Below, piece by piece: positions 42,879 through 50,815 of a stretch of 64,000 bases of DNA. Location: the NCBI GenBank assembly GCA_002421005.1, contig DIJC01000004.1, positions 186,001 through 250,000 on the forward strand, given 5' to 3'. The position numbers were made by a program, and so were the translations under genes. Position 1 is the stretch's first letter; every line of letters starts with the position of its first letter. The notes beneath the pieces are model-generated. The model worked only from the letters and a program-made list of their open reading frames with translations. It ran no database searches and was not told the DNA's origin. This DNA is from Enterobacteriaceae bacterium UBA5654 (lineage in GTDB: Bacteria; Pseudomonadota; Gammaproteobacteria; Enterobacterales; Enterobacteriaceae).

Positions 42879-44342
42879 ATGCAAACCAGATTGTTAAAGG
42901 CAAAAGCAACGCTACCCGGCTACGACCGCAGTGAACTGGTCGCCCGCATTGTTCACCTCGGTTTTGGCGCTTTTCACCGTGCGCATCAGGGCGTTTACGC
43001 CGATATCCTGGCGTCTGAACACGCCAGCGACTGGGGATATATTGAGGTGAATCTTATCGGCGGCGAGCAGCAGATTGCCGATCTCAGACAGCAGGATAAC
43101 CTTTATACGGTGGCGGAAATGTCCGCCGATGCCTGGACCGCCCGCGTCGTGGGCGTGGTAAAAGAAGCGCTTCATGCGCAGGTCGATGGCCTTGAAACCG
43201 TGCTGGCAAAAATGTGCGAGCCGCAAATTGCTATCGTCTCGCTGACCATCACTGAAAAAGGCTACTGCCACTCACCGGCCACCGGACAACTGATGCTCGA
43301 TCATCCGTTAATCGCCGGGGACCTGGAGCAACCGCAGCAGCCAAAATCGGCGGTCGGCGTGGTGGTGGAAGGGCTGGCGCGTCGCAAAGCCGCTGGCCTG
43401 CCTGTGTTCAGCGTAATGTCCTGCGACAACATGCCGGAAAACGGTCATGTCATGCGCAACGTGGTATGTGCCTATGCTCGTGCGCTGAATGACGATCTGG
43501 CGAACTGGATCGAGCAGAACGTGACGTTCCCTTCCACGATGGTTGACCGCATTGTTCCCGCTGTTACGCCGGAAACGCTGAATAAAATCGAGCAGCTGAC
43601 CGGCGTGCGCGATCCGGCTGGCGTGGCCTGCGAGCCTTTCCGTCAGTGGGTGATTGAAGATAACTTCGTGGCTGGTCGCCCGGCCTGGGAAAAAGCCGGT
43701 GCCGAACTGGTGGCTGACGTCATTCCTTTCGAAGAGATGAAGCTGCGTATGCTCAACGGCAGTCACTCCTTCCTGGCGTATCTCGGCTATCTGGCGGGCT
43801 ATCAACATATTAATGACTGTATGGAAGATGAGAATTATCGCCGTGCCGCCCATGCGCTGATGCTTCAGGAGCAGGCTCCGACGCTGAAAGTTCAGGGGGT
43901 TGATTTACGCCGCTATGCGGATTTACTGATTGAGCGCTACAGCAACCCGGCACTGCGTCACCGTACCTGGCAAATCGCGATGGATGGTAGCCAGAAGCTG
44001 CCGCAGCGTATGCTCGACTCCGTGCGCTGGCATCTGGCGAATAACGGTCATTTCGATTTGCTGGCGCTGGGCGTCGCGGGCTGGATGCGTTATGTCGGCG
44101 GTGTGGATGAGAAGGGCGAAGCGATTGAAGTCTGCGATCCGCTGCTGAATGTCATTCAGGCGGCGGTGAACGCCAGTGAAGAAGGAACCGCGCGCGTTCA
44201 GGCTCTGCTGGGCATTGACGCCATCTTTGGCACCGCCTTGCCTGATAACAGTGAATTTGTGGCTAAGGTTACCCAGGCGTATCAGTCGCTGCTGGCGCAG
44301 GGGGCGAAAGCCACCGTGGCGCACTATGCTTCCGGGCGGTAA
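42879..44342 (+). CDS. ydfI: YdfI, mannitol dehydrogenase-family oxidoreductase
   Basis: 487 residues (E. coli 486). Long-chain polyol dehydrogenase: N-terminal NAD fold 'IVHLGFGAFHRAHQG', and catalytic Lys-x4-Asn-x2-His in 'MKLRMLNGSHSFLAYLGY' near residue 291. Related to UxuB fructuronate reductase and MtlK-like enzymes; probably reduces a keto-acid sugar. Separate promoter from rspAB, adjacent to its likely regulator rspR. Confidence 0.92.
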   Translation: MQTRLLKAKATLPGYDRSELVARIVHLGFGAFHRAHQGVYADILASEHASDWGYIEVNLIGGEQQIADLRQQDNLYTVAEMSADAWTARVVGVVKEALHAQVDGLETVLAKMCEPQIAIVSLTITEKGYCHSPATGQLMLDHPLIAGDLEQPQQPKSAVGVVVEGLARRKAAGLPVFSVMSCDNMPENGHVMRNVVCAYARALNDDLANWIEQNVTFPSTMVDRIVPAVTPETLNKIEQLTGVRDPAGVACEPFRQWVIEDNFVAGRPAWEKAGAELVADVIPFEEMKLRMLNGSHSFLAYLGYLAGYQHINDCMEDENYRRAAHALMLQEQAPTLKVQGVDLRRYADLLIERYSNPALRHRTWQIAMDGSQKLPQRMLDSVRWHLANNGHFDLLALGVAGWMRYVGGVDEKGEAIEVCDPLLNVIQAAVNASEEGTARVQALLGIDAIFGTALPDNSEFVAKVTQAYQSLLAQGAKATVAHYASGR

Positions 44343-44348
44343 AAACCA

Positions 44349-44375
44349 GGCCGGGCGGCGCAATGCTGCCCGGCT
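44349..44375. repeat. REP-like palindrome after ydfI
   Basis: GGCCGGGC-N11-GCCCGGCT, the same type as at 5182-5206. It sits between the convergent ydfI and rspR stops and may stabilise or end both transcripts. E. coli has ydfZ near here; only 39 bp separate the genes in this genome. Confidence 0.5.
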
Positions 44376-44381
44376 TAGCCT

Positions 44382-45068
44382 TTAATCTTCGCTAAACCAG
44401 TCGCTGTTTTCCTGACGGATCAACTCCACGGAACCGCTGATTTCCTGCAAATGCAGCGCCATCGCATTCTCGACCGCATCGGCATCGCGCTGTTGTAGCG
44501 ACGTAAAAATGTCCAGATGCTGGCGCAACAGCATTTCCGGCGGCGAAACATGATCGAGACTCATATAGCGCACCCGATCGATTGTCGCCTTGATGTTTTC
44601 GACGGTGTCCCACGCCAGCTGGCAGTCGGCAATCAGAGCCAGCTTCTGGTGAAACTCATCGTCAAGCTGAAAGAAATCGTTAAGCTGCTTACGCTCAATG
44701 GCGATGCGCTGCTGATGCAGATTCTGTTCAAGCTGATAAATATGATTGTCATTAATCATGGTGGCGGCGCGGCGGGCCACGGCTCGTTCAATGGCCTGGC
44801 GCACAAAGCAGCCATTACGGACCTGGGCCAGCGAAATTTTATTCACGTAGCTGCCGCGCTGCGGGCGGATCTGAATCAAACCGTTTTCCGCGAGCTTTAT
44901 AAAGGCTTCGCGCACCGGCTGACGGGAAACGTCGAAACGCACTGAGATCTCTTTCTCGGAAAGCGGCGTGCCGGGCGCAATCAAACAGTGGACGATATCC
45001 CGGCGTAAAATACGATAGATCTGCTGATTAACAGGCTGTACTGGATTCAGTTGCGTTTCGAAGGTCAT
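44382..45068 (-). CDS. rspR: RspR (YdfH), GntR/FCD-family repressor
   Basis: 228 residues. N-terminal winged helix 'PGTPLSEKEISVRFDVSRQP' followed by 'NGLIQIRPQRGSYV', then an all-helical FCD ligand domain with metal-binding histidines (e.g. 'DDEFHQKLALIADC'). E. coli YdfH represses rspAB. Here it sits convergent to ydfI and about 3 kb from rspA, so it likely governs the whole rspA-ydfI cluster in response to a sugar acid. Confidence 0.92.
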   Translation of the reverse strand: MTFETQLNPVQPVNQQIYRILRRDIVHCLIAPGTPLSEKEISVRFDVSRQPVREAFIKLAENGLIQIRPQRGSYVNKISLAQVRNGCFVRQAIERAVARRAATMINDNHIYQLEQNLHQQRIAIERKQLNDFFQLDDEFHQKLALIADCQLAWDTVENIKATIDRVRYMSLDHVSPPEMLLRQHLDIFTSLQQRDADAVENAMALHLQEISGSVELIRQENSDWFSED

Positions 45069-45154
45069 TCGTTCTTACTTTTTAAAAGGTTAACCGGCTA
45101 ACTTTACCACCGTTTCGCATGATTCTGTACCCGGCCTTGCGACCGGGCGATAAA

Positions 45155-45901
45155 TTACCCTTTGTACACGCTTAAGCCCGCCAGGGTCTGACTGACCGGC
45201 ATCATTTCCAGGGTATTAATGTTGACGTGTTTCGGCAGGGTGGCGACCCACCAGACCGCTTCTGAAACGTCTTCAGCGGTGAGCGGATGGGCGTTTTCAT
45301 AGGTTTTACTGGCTTTCTCGTCGTCGCCTTTAAAACGCACGTTGGAAAACTCAGTGCCACCGACCAGTCCTGGTTCAATATTGGTCACCCGCAGCGCCGT
45401 TCCGTGCAGGTCGGTGCGCAGGTTAAGGCTGAACTGACGGACAAACGCTTTGGTAGCACCGTAAACGTTGCCGCCTGCGTAAGGCCAGCTTCCGGCCGTG
45501 GAACCCAGATTAATAATGTGGCCGCGATTGCGCTCAACCATGCCAGGCAGCACCGCGCGGGTCATGTACACCAGACCTTTATTGTTGGTGTCGATCATGT
45601 TTTCCCAGTCTTCCACGCTGGCCTTGTGGGCGGGTTCCATGCCGAGTGCCAGTCCGGCATTGTTCACCAGAATATCGATTTCACGCCATTCGGCGGGCAG
45701 GGAGGCCAGTTTTTCTTCAATCGCCGCCCGGTCGCGCACGTCTAACTGAAGCGGAAAAATCGCCTCGCCCAGTTCTTTTTTCAGCGCCTGCAAACGTTCT
45801 TCGCGACGTCCGGTGGCAATGACTTTATGCCCGTTTTCAACAAAGCGACGAGTGATGCTTTCACCGAAACCCGCCGTTGCGCCTGTTACCAGAATAATCA
45901 T
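45155..45901 (-). CDS. ydfG: YdfG, NADP-dependent 3-hydroxy acid dehydrogenase
   Basis: 248 residues from the ATG at 45901 (MIILVTGATAGFGESITRRF), E. coli length. Short-chain dehydrogenase with 'TGATAGFG', 'NNAGLALGMEPAH' and catalytic 'YGATKAFVRQFS'. Oxidises L-serine, L-allo-threonine, 3-hydroxyisobutyrate and malonic semialdehyde (RutE-like back-up in uracil use). Divergent from dcp; an ERIC element lies 30 bp upstream. Confidence 0.95.
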   Translation of the reverse strand: MIILVTGATAGFGESITRRFVENGHKVIATGRREERLQALKKELGEAIFPLQLDVRDRAAIEEKLASLPAEWREIDILVNNAGLALGMEPAHKASVEDWENMIDTNNKGLVYMTRAVLPGMVERNRGHIINLGSTAGSWPYAGGNVYGATKAFVRQFSLNLRTDLHGTALRVTNIEPGLVGGTEFSNVRFKGDDEKASKTYENAHPLTAEDVSEAVWWVATLPKHVNINTLEMMPVSQTLAGLSVYKG

Positions 45902-45930
45902 CTTACTGTTCCTCAACGCTTTTTATGTTG

Positions 45931-46057
45931 TATACCCGTTATACTTCACGTTGCAGGTGCGTTGGCTGCGTTTACTCACCCGAACCACTTACTACAGTAA
46001 GCTCATCGGGATTCGTTCTCATGCCGCCTTCCTGCAACGTGAATTGTTCAGGGTATA
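45931..46057. repeat. ERIC (IRU) element, 127 bp
   Basis: The ends are inverted repeats: TATACCCGTTATACTTCACG at the left and the complementary ACGTGAA…GGGTATA at the right. The middle contains CACCCGAACCACTTACTAC and GTAAGCTCATCGGGATTCG, which match the two conserved ERIC core segments with a few changes. Length is exactly 127 bp, the common ERIC size. It fills most of the ydfG-dcp divergent region. Confidence 0.9.
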
Positions 46058-46198
46058 TAACCTTAACATGTGTTCCCTGATTGAAGGAAACCGAAGAAGT
46101 GTGGCAAAAAAATGCCGCCTGCGATTGGATCAACGAGGCATCCACGTTATTTTTGTGCGAATGACCGAAATACCGCCACCGGGCTTCTGGAGAAAATC

Positions 46199-48250
46199 AT
46201 GCTGGAAAATAATCCGTTTTTACACGTCAGTTCCTTGCCCTGGCAGGCTCCGCCTTTTGACCAGATTGATGACAGCCACTACCGCCCGGCGTTTGATGAA
46301 GGGCTGCGGATAAAGCGTGAAGAGGTTGCGGCGATTGCCCGTCAATCCGCCGCCGCCGATGTCGACAATACGCTGGTTGCCCTTGAGCGCAGCGGCCAGT
46401 TACTTAACCGCGTCACCAGCGTCTTTTTTGCGATGTCACATGCGCATACTAACGATACGATTCAGGCGCTGGACGAAGCCTTTTCCGCCGAACTGGCGGC
46501 GCTGGCGAACGATATTTACCTCAACGATGCGCTGTTTCAGCGTATCGAAACGATCTGGCAGCAGCGGCAGTCGCTGGGGCTGGATGCAGAATCACTGCGG
46601 CTGGTGGAGGTGGTCAGGCAGCAGTTTGTACTGGCGGGGGCGACCCTCGGCGAAGCGGATAAATCGGCGTTGAAAGCGTTAAATACCGAGGCCGCCACCC
46701 TGACCAGCCAGTTTAATCAACGCCTGATGGCGGCGAACAAAGCGGGTGGGCTGGTCGTTGACGATCCGCATCTGCTGGCAGGGCTTAGCGACGAAGAAAT
46801 TGCCATTGCCGCTGCCACTGCACGCGAAAAGGGGCTGGCGGATCGCTGGCTGCTGCCGCTGCTGAACACCACCCAGCAACCGGCGCTGGCAGCGTTAAGC
46901 CACCGCCAGACGCGGGAAAAACTGTTTACCCTCAGCTGGTCGCGGACGGAAAAAAACGATGCCAATGACACCCGCGCGCTGATCCTGCGGCTGGTTGACG
47001 TCCGGGCAAAGCAGGCCGAGCTGTTGGGCTTTGGCAGCTATGCAGGCTGGAAAATTGCCGATCAGATGGCAAAAACGCCGGATGCGGCCCTGGCGTTTAT
47101 GCGTAAAATCACCCCTGCCGCGCGTAATCGTGCGCAGCATGAACTGAGCGAAATTCAGCAGGTGATTGACAGTCAGAGCGGCGGTTTTAGCGCCCGCGCA
47201 TGGGACTGGGATTTTTATGCCGGGCAGGTGCGCCAGCAAAAATATGCTTTTGACGAATCCGCCGTCAAACCTTATCTCGAATTAAACACGGTGCTGGAGG
47301 AGGGCGTTTTCTGGACCGCCTCACAGCTTTTCGGCATCCGTTTCGCTGAGCGCCACGATATTCCGGTGTATCACCCCGACGTGCGCGTCTGGGAGATCTT
47401 CGACAATAATAATGAAAGCATGGCGCTGTTCTACGGCGATTTCTTTGCTCGTGAATCCAAGAGCGGCGGGGCGTGGATGGGCAATTTTGTTGACCAGTCC
47501 ACGCTGCTCGGCACCGGGCCGGTGATTTATAACGTCTGCAACTACCAGAAACCGGCGGCGGGTCATAGCGCGCTGATTTCCTGGGATGATGTGATTACCC
47601 TGTTCCACGAGTTCGGTCATACCCTGCACGGTTTATTTGCCCGTCAGCGTTATGCCAGTCTTTCCGGGACCAATACGCCCCGCGATTTCGTGGAGTTCCC
47701 GTCGCAAATCAACGAGCACTGGGCAAGGCATCCGCAGGTATTTGCCCGCTATGCCCGTCATCACCAGACCGGGGAGCCAATGCCGCAGGCGCTACAGGAG
47801 AAAATGCTGAACGCTGCGCATTTCAATAAAGGCTATGAGATGACCGAGTTGCTCAGCGCCGCGCTGCTGGATATGAACTGGCACAGCTTCTCGTCAAGTG
47901 AAGTGCCGGACGACGTGAACGCCTTTGAAACCGCGGCGATTCACCGGGAAAACCTGGATTTACCTGCCGTGCCGCCACGCTATCGCAGTAGTTACTTTGC
48001 CCATATTTTTGGCGGCGGCTACGCTGCGGGTTATTACGCCTACCTGTGGACGCAGATGCTGGCGGATGATGGCTATCAGTGGTTTGTTGAGCAGGGCGGA
48101 TTAAGTGCGCAGAACGGTCAGCGTTTTCGCGAGGCGATTTTGTCGCGCGGCAACAGCGAAGATTTAGAAGCGCTTTATCGCCAGTGGCGCGGTAGCGATC
48201 CGCGCATTGAGCCGATGTTACAAAATCGTGGATTAAGCGGTCTTAACTAA
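46199..48250 (+). CDS. dcp: Dcp, dipeptidyl carboxypeptidase II
   Basis: 683 residues from the ATG at 46199 (MLENNPFLHV), preceded by CTGGAGAAAATC; E. coli 681. M3A metallopeptidase: zinc motif 'LFHEFGHTLHG' with a third ligand Glu about 25 residues on ('EFPSQINEHW'), and C-terminal 'YFAHIFGGGYAAGYYAYLW'. Removes C-terminal dipeptides from peptides in the cytoplasm. A strong terminator follows. Confidence 0.96.
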   Translation: MLENNPFLHVSSLPWQAPPFDQIDDSHYRPAFDEGLRIKREEVAAIARQSAAADVDNTLVALERSGQLLNRVTSVFFAMSHAHTNDTIQALDEAFSAELAALANDIYLNDALFQRIETIWQQRQSLGLDAESLRLVEVVRQQFVLAGATLGEADKSALKALNTEAATLTSQFNQRLMAANKAGGLVVDDPHLLAGLSDEEIAIAAATAREKGLADRWLLPLLNTTQQPALAALSHRQTREKLFTLSWSRTEKNDANDTRALILRLVDVRAKQAELLGFGSYAGWKIADQMAKTPDAALAFMRKITPAARNRAQHELSEIQQVIDSQSGGFSARAWDWDFYAGQVRQQKYAFDESAVKPYLELNTVLEEGVFWTASQLFGIRFAERHDIPVYHPDVRVWEIFDNNNESMALFYGDFFARESKSGGAWMGNFVDQSTLLGTGPVIYNVCNYQKPAAGHSALISWDDVITLFHEFGHTLHGLFARQRYASLSGTNTPRDFVEFPSQINEHWARHPQVFARYARHHQTGEPMPQALQEKMLNAAHFNKGYEMTELLSAALLDMNWHSFSSSEVPDDVNAFETAAIHRENLDLPAVPPRYRSSYFAHIFGGGYAAGYYAYLWTQMLADDGYQWFVEQGGLSAQNGQRFREAILSRGNSEDLEALYRQWRGSDPRIEPMLQNRGLSGLN

Positions 48251-48253
48251 AAT

Positions 48254-48281
48254 AAAAGAACGGGCAAATGCCCGTTCTTTT
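48254..48281. terminator. Terminator after dcp (bidirectional)
   Basis: Perfect 13-bp inverted repeat AAAAGAACGGGCA-AA-TGCCCGTTCTTTT. The T-run on the right ends dcp; the A-run on the left makes it work for minus-strand transcripts from the small gene at 48305 as well. Confidence 0.9.
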
Positions 48282-48304
48282 ATGGGTACGCAGACTGACT
48301 TAAG

Positions 48305-48568
48305 TTAAATATCGTCAGGGGTATTCAGCACAACCATTTCTAATGCACTGCGGTAGATGTCCAGTTTGACGATATCGGATTCTGTTTCCAGCCGTACAAT
48401 CAGCTCCAGAATGATATCTTTATTATTCACAACGGTTTTTTTAGACATAAGATGTTGCGTAATCTCAGAAATGACTTTTTGCCCGGCATCATCATGACTG
48501 TAAGGAAACGCTAACGGGGAGCTATGGTCGACTTCTTGTGTAGACATTTTGTATGTTGCACCGTGCAT
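48305..48568 (-). CDS. AriR/YmgB-family connector protein
   Basis: 87 residues (or 80 from the internal ATG at 48547; neither has a strong Shine-Dalgarno sequence). The C-terminal half 'NNKDIILELIVRLETESD' and the following 'YRSALEMVVLNTPDD' follow the E. coli AriR (YmgB) pattern 'NNKNIILSLIHSLETTSD … LEIVLRYTADD'. This family of short helical proteins (YcgZ-YmgA-AriR) affects biofilm formation, acid resistance and Rcs signalling. It stands alone here, not in a ycgZ-ymg operon, in an AT-rich stretch. Hairpin at 48588-48605 in its leader. Confidence 0.72.
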   Translation of the reverse strand: MHGATYKMSTQEVDHSSPLAFPYSHDDAGQKVISEITQHLMSKKTVVNNKDIILELIVRLETESDIVKLDIYRSALEMVVLNTPDDI

Positions 48569-48899
48569 AGTTAATAATTGTGGGGATCACCCGACGTTGC
48601 GGGTGGTCTTAAAATCAACGTATTTAAACTAGTCACAAACCGGCAAATGTACAAATGCGAAAGCAAAAATAATTTTAAAAAATCTAAATAAATAACAATG
48701 CTGTAACTTTTTTCATCGGGTCAGAGAGACAGCGGCCTCCCGGTAAAAAAAACGCCCCCACCGATGGCGAAATAACCCCACCACAACTATTCTCAAATTA
48801 TCTCCCGAAAGGGAATGCACGGTGAACAAAACCTGCCCATCCTGGTGCTGTTTTTTTGATCCCGCTGCTTAGCGACACTGACAATAAATAAGGATGCTT
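48569..48899. other. 331-bp AT-rich intergenic region
   Basis: Separates the AriR-like gene (minus) from the small ORF at 48900 (plus). Contains the leader hairpin CACCCG-N6-CGGGTG (48588-48605). It also contains a weak stem GCACGG/CCTGGTGC (48817-48848) followed at 48851 by seven T, which could end a short plus-strand RNA. No gene recognised. Confidence 0.35.
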
Positions 48900-49166
48900 A
48901 TGCTATGGCTTGAACAAGGTCTCTACGTCAGGATGCAGGAGCTGGAAAATGGTCCGCGCCCGCTGCCCCTACAAAGCGGCTTTAATAGTGAAACGGCTTA
49001 TCGCGTGTTGGGATGTTTTAACCCGTCAGAAACCTCTGATGCCTACTACATTCTGGCAAACGACCGCGATGAAATTTGGTTTATCTGCAACCGCCATATC
49101 CGGGTTGTTGAACTGAATAACGACATCAAAGACTTCCGCTACACGCTTACAGCCCTTCGTCATTAA
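48900..49166 (+). CDS. Orphan small protein, unrecognised
   Basis: 88 residues from the ATG at 48900, which has AAGGA five bases upstream (an in-frame ATG two codons earlier overlaps this Shine-Dalgarno). The protein is acidic-to-neutral, soluble, with no signal or membrane segment. Alternating beta-type strands around 'GLYVRMQELENG', 'RVLGCFNP', 'AYYILANDRDEIWFICNRH' and a helix-poor end suggest a small beta-sheet fold. I do not recognise the family. Its stop overlaps the ftrA stop by 4 bp, convergently. Codon use looks like its neighbours, so it is probably a real gene. Confidence 0.65.
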   Translation: MLWLEQGLYVRMQELENGPRPLPLQSGFNSETAYRVLGCFNPSETSDAYYILANDRDEIWFICNRHIRVVELNNDIKDFRYTLTALRH

Positions 49167-50167
49167 TCTTCTGTCCGGGCCGCCGGGACGCTGGCGGCTT
49201 TACTCTTATCCTCCCTCTGCGCTTTCCGGTACTGCACGGGCGATACCCCGAAATGCTGGCGGAAATGGTGGCGCAACCCGCTGGCATGACTGAATCCGGT
49301 CAGTTCCGCAATGGCGTCAACAGAATGGCGGCTGGTGGTCAGATAATCCTGGGCGCAGCGCAGGCGCTCACGCAAAATCCAGCGGGCAGGCGTGGTGCCG
49401 GTTGCTTCCTCAAAGCGCCGGAGCAGGGTGCGGGGACTCATTCCGGCTCGTTGCGCCAGTGAATCCACACTGTGCGGCCGGGCAAGATGCTGGTGAAGAT
49501 AGTCAAACAGCTGGCCCAGGGAGCGGCTTTCCCGCGCCTTCGCTACCGGGCGCTGCGTCTGCTGGGCCTGCGAACCGTCGCGATGTGGTTGGATCACCAG
49601 CCGACGCGCCACGCTGTTCGCCTTCTCCAGACCAAAATCCTCACGCACCACATGCAGACAGAGATCGATACCCGCCGCGCTGCCCGCCGAAGTCATTACT
49701 CGCTGCTGATCGATATACAGCACATCGTTAATCACATGAATGTCGGGAAAACGCTGCTGTAAAATCCCGGTATAGCGCCAGTGGGTGGTGGCTTTCAGGC
49801 CCGCCAGCAACCCGGCCGCCGCCAGCACGAATACCCCGGAACAAATCGACACCATCCGGCAGCCGCGTGCGTGTGCCTGGCGTAAGGCTTGCACCAGGGG
49901 CTCAGGCACCGGCGCATCAGGGCTGCGCCAGCCAGGCACGATGATGGTATCCGCCAGGCTTAGCAGATCCAGCCCGCCATCGGTCATGAGGCGAATGCCA
50001 CCCGTTGCCCGCATCTCCCCGACGTCTACGGCAGCGACGCTAAACTGATACCAGTCGTCGCCAAATTCCGGGCGCGGCAGCCCGAAAATTTCGACCGCCA
50101 CGCCAAATTCAAACGTACATAGCCCGTCGTAAGCCAGGGCGACAACATGATGCGGGCAATTTGTCAT
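49163..50167 (-). CDS. ftrA: FtrA-type regulator (DJ-1/PfpI plus AraC)
   Basis: 334 residues from the ATG at 50167 (MTNCPHHVVALAYDGLCTFE). N-terminal amidotransferase-like DJ-1/PfpI domain (about 10-185) with the nucleophile-elbow cysteine in 'MVSICSGVFVLAAAG'. C-terminal AraC double helix-turn-helix with 'LAQRAGMSPRTLLRRFEEAT' and 'AIAELTGFSHASGLRHHFRQ'. GlxA family: usually activators responding to small nitrogen or amino compounds. Divergent from the rhodanese gene, 89 bp apart, so that gene is the probable target. Confidence 0.85.
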   Translation of the reverse strand: MTNCPHHVVALAYDGLCTFEFGVAVEIFGLPRPEFGDDWYQFSVAAVDVGEMRATGGIRLMTDGGLDLLSLADTIIVPGWRSPDAPVPEPLVQALRQAHARGCRMVSICSGVFVLAAAGLLAGLKATTHWRYTGILQQRFPDIHVINDVLYIDQQRVMTSAGSAAGIDLCLHVVREDFGLEKANSVARRLVIQPHRDGSQAQQTQRPVAKARESRSLGQLFDYLHQHLARPHSVDSLAQRAGMSPRTLLRRFEEATGTTPARWILRERLRCAQDYLTTSRHSVDAIAELTGFSHASGLRHHFRQHFGVSPVQYRKAQREDKSKAASVPAARTED

Positions 50168-50256
50168 AATTCGGGCGTTTTCTGGCATAGCGGAGGGCGG
50201 TCTTCCAACGGTTTTTTTGATGAGATAATGGGTATCATAAACCCGGAGAATATACC

Positions 50257-50661
50257 ATGAGTGATGTTACCCGTTATCCCGCCGCCAGCGCTGACGCCGC
50301 AGCCGACCATTTCTCCCGCCGACTGAGTTTTGAAACCGACTGTTCGGACGTCTACCACGCCATGGCGCAACGGCAGCAGGATTTTGTGTTGCTGCACGCC
50401 ATCGGCAGCCCGCAAAGCTTCGCCCGCCATCATATTCCCGGCGCGCTGCATCTGCCTCATGCGGAGATCAACGCGCAGCGCCTGGCACAGTGGCCGGAAG
50501 GGACGCTATTTGTCGTTTATTGCGCCGGACCGCACTGTAACGGGGCGGATAAAGCCGCGCTAAATATTGCCCGGCTGGGGCGACCGGTGAAAATCATGCT
50601 GGGCGGGATGACCGGCTGGCAGGATGAAGGTTTTGCTTTTAACGTGGCTCCTGAAGCATGA
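50257..50661 (+). CDS. Single-domain rhodanese-like protein
   Basis: 134 residues. The rhodanese fold has the loop 'YCAGPHCNGADKAAL' near residue 89, where the first cysteine occupies the persulfide-forming position, and 'LGGMTGWQDEGF' is the conserved C-terminal strand-turn. Probable sulfurtransferase; substrate unknown. Paired with an FtrA-type regulator on the other side and followed 154 bp later by a MetE-like methyltransferase, which suggests a sulfur or thiol-linked locus, but that is inference. Confidence 0.8.
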   Translation: MSDVTRYPAASADAAADHFSRRLSFETDCSDVYHAMAQRQQDFVLLHAIGSPQSFARHHIPGALHLPHAEINAQRLAQWPEGTLFVVYCAGPHCNGADKAALNIARLGRPVKIMLGGMTGWQDEGFAFNVAPEA

Positions 50662-50815
50662 ACGTGAATATTATTCACGTCATATGAAAAATTCTCCTTT
50701 GCACGGCGGGCGGTATTATGTCATCTTTCGGACATATAGCCATCCAGAAGTCTGGATGTTCACAAAGCGAATTATCACTACAGGCAATTACTCTGGCTGT
50801 AGCAAAGGAGAAAGT

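Noticed and set aside
45130..45147. CCCGG/CCGGG repeat before the ydfG stop as another REP copy
   Set aside because: Only 5-bp arms and a different loop; too weak to call.
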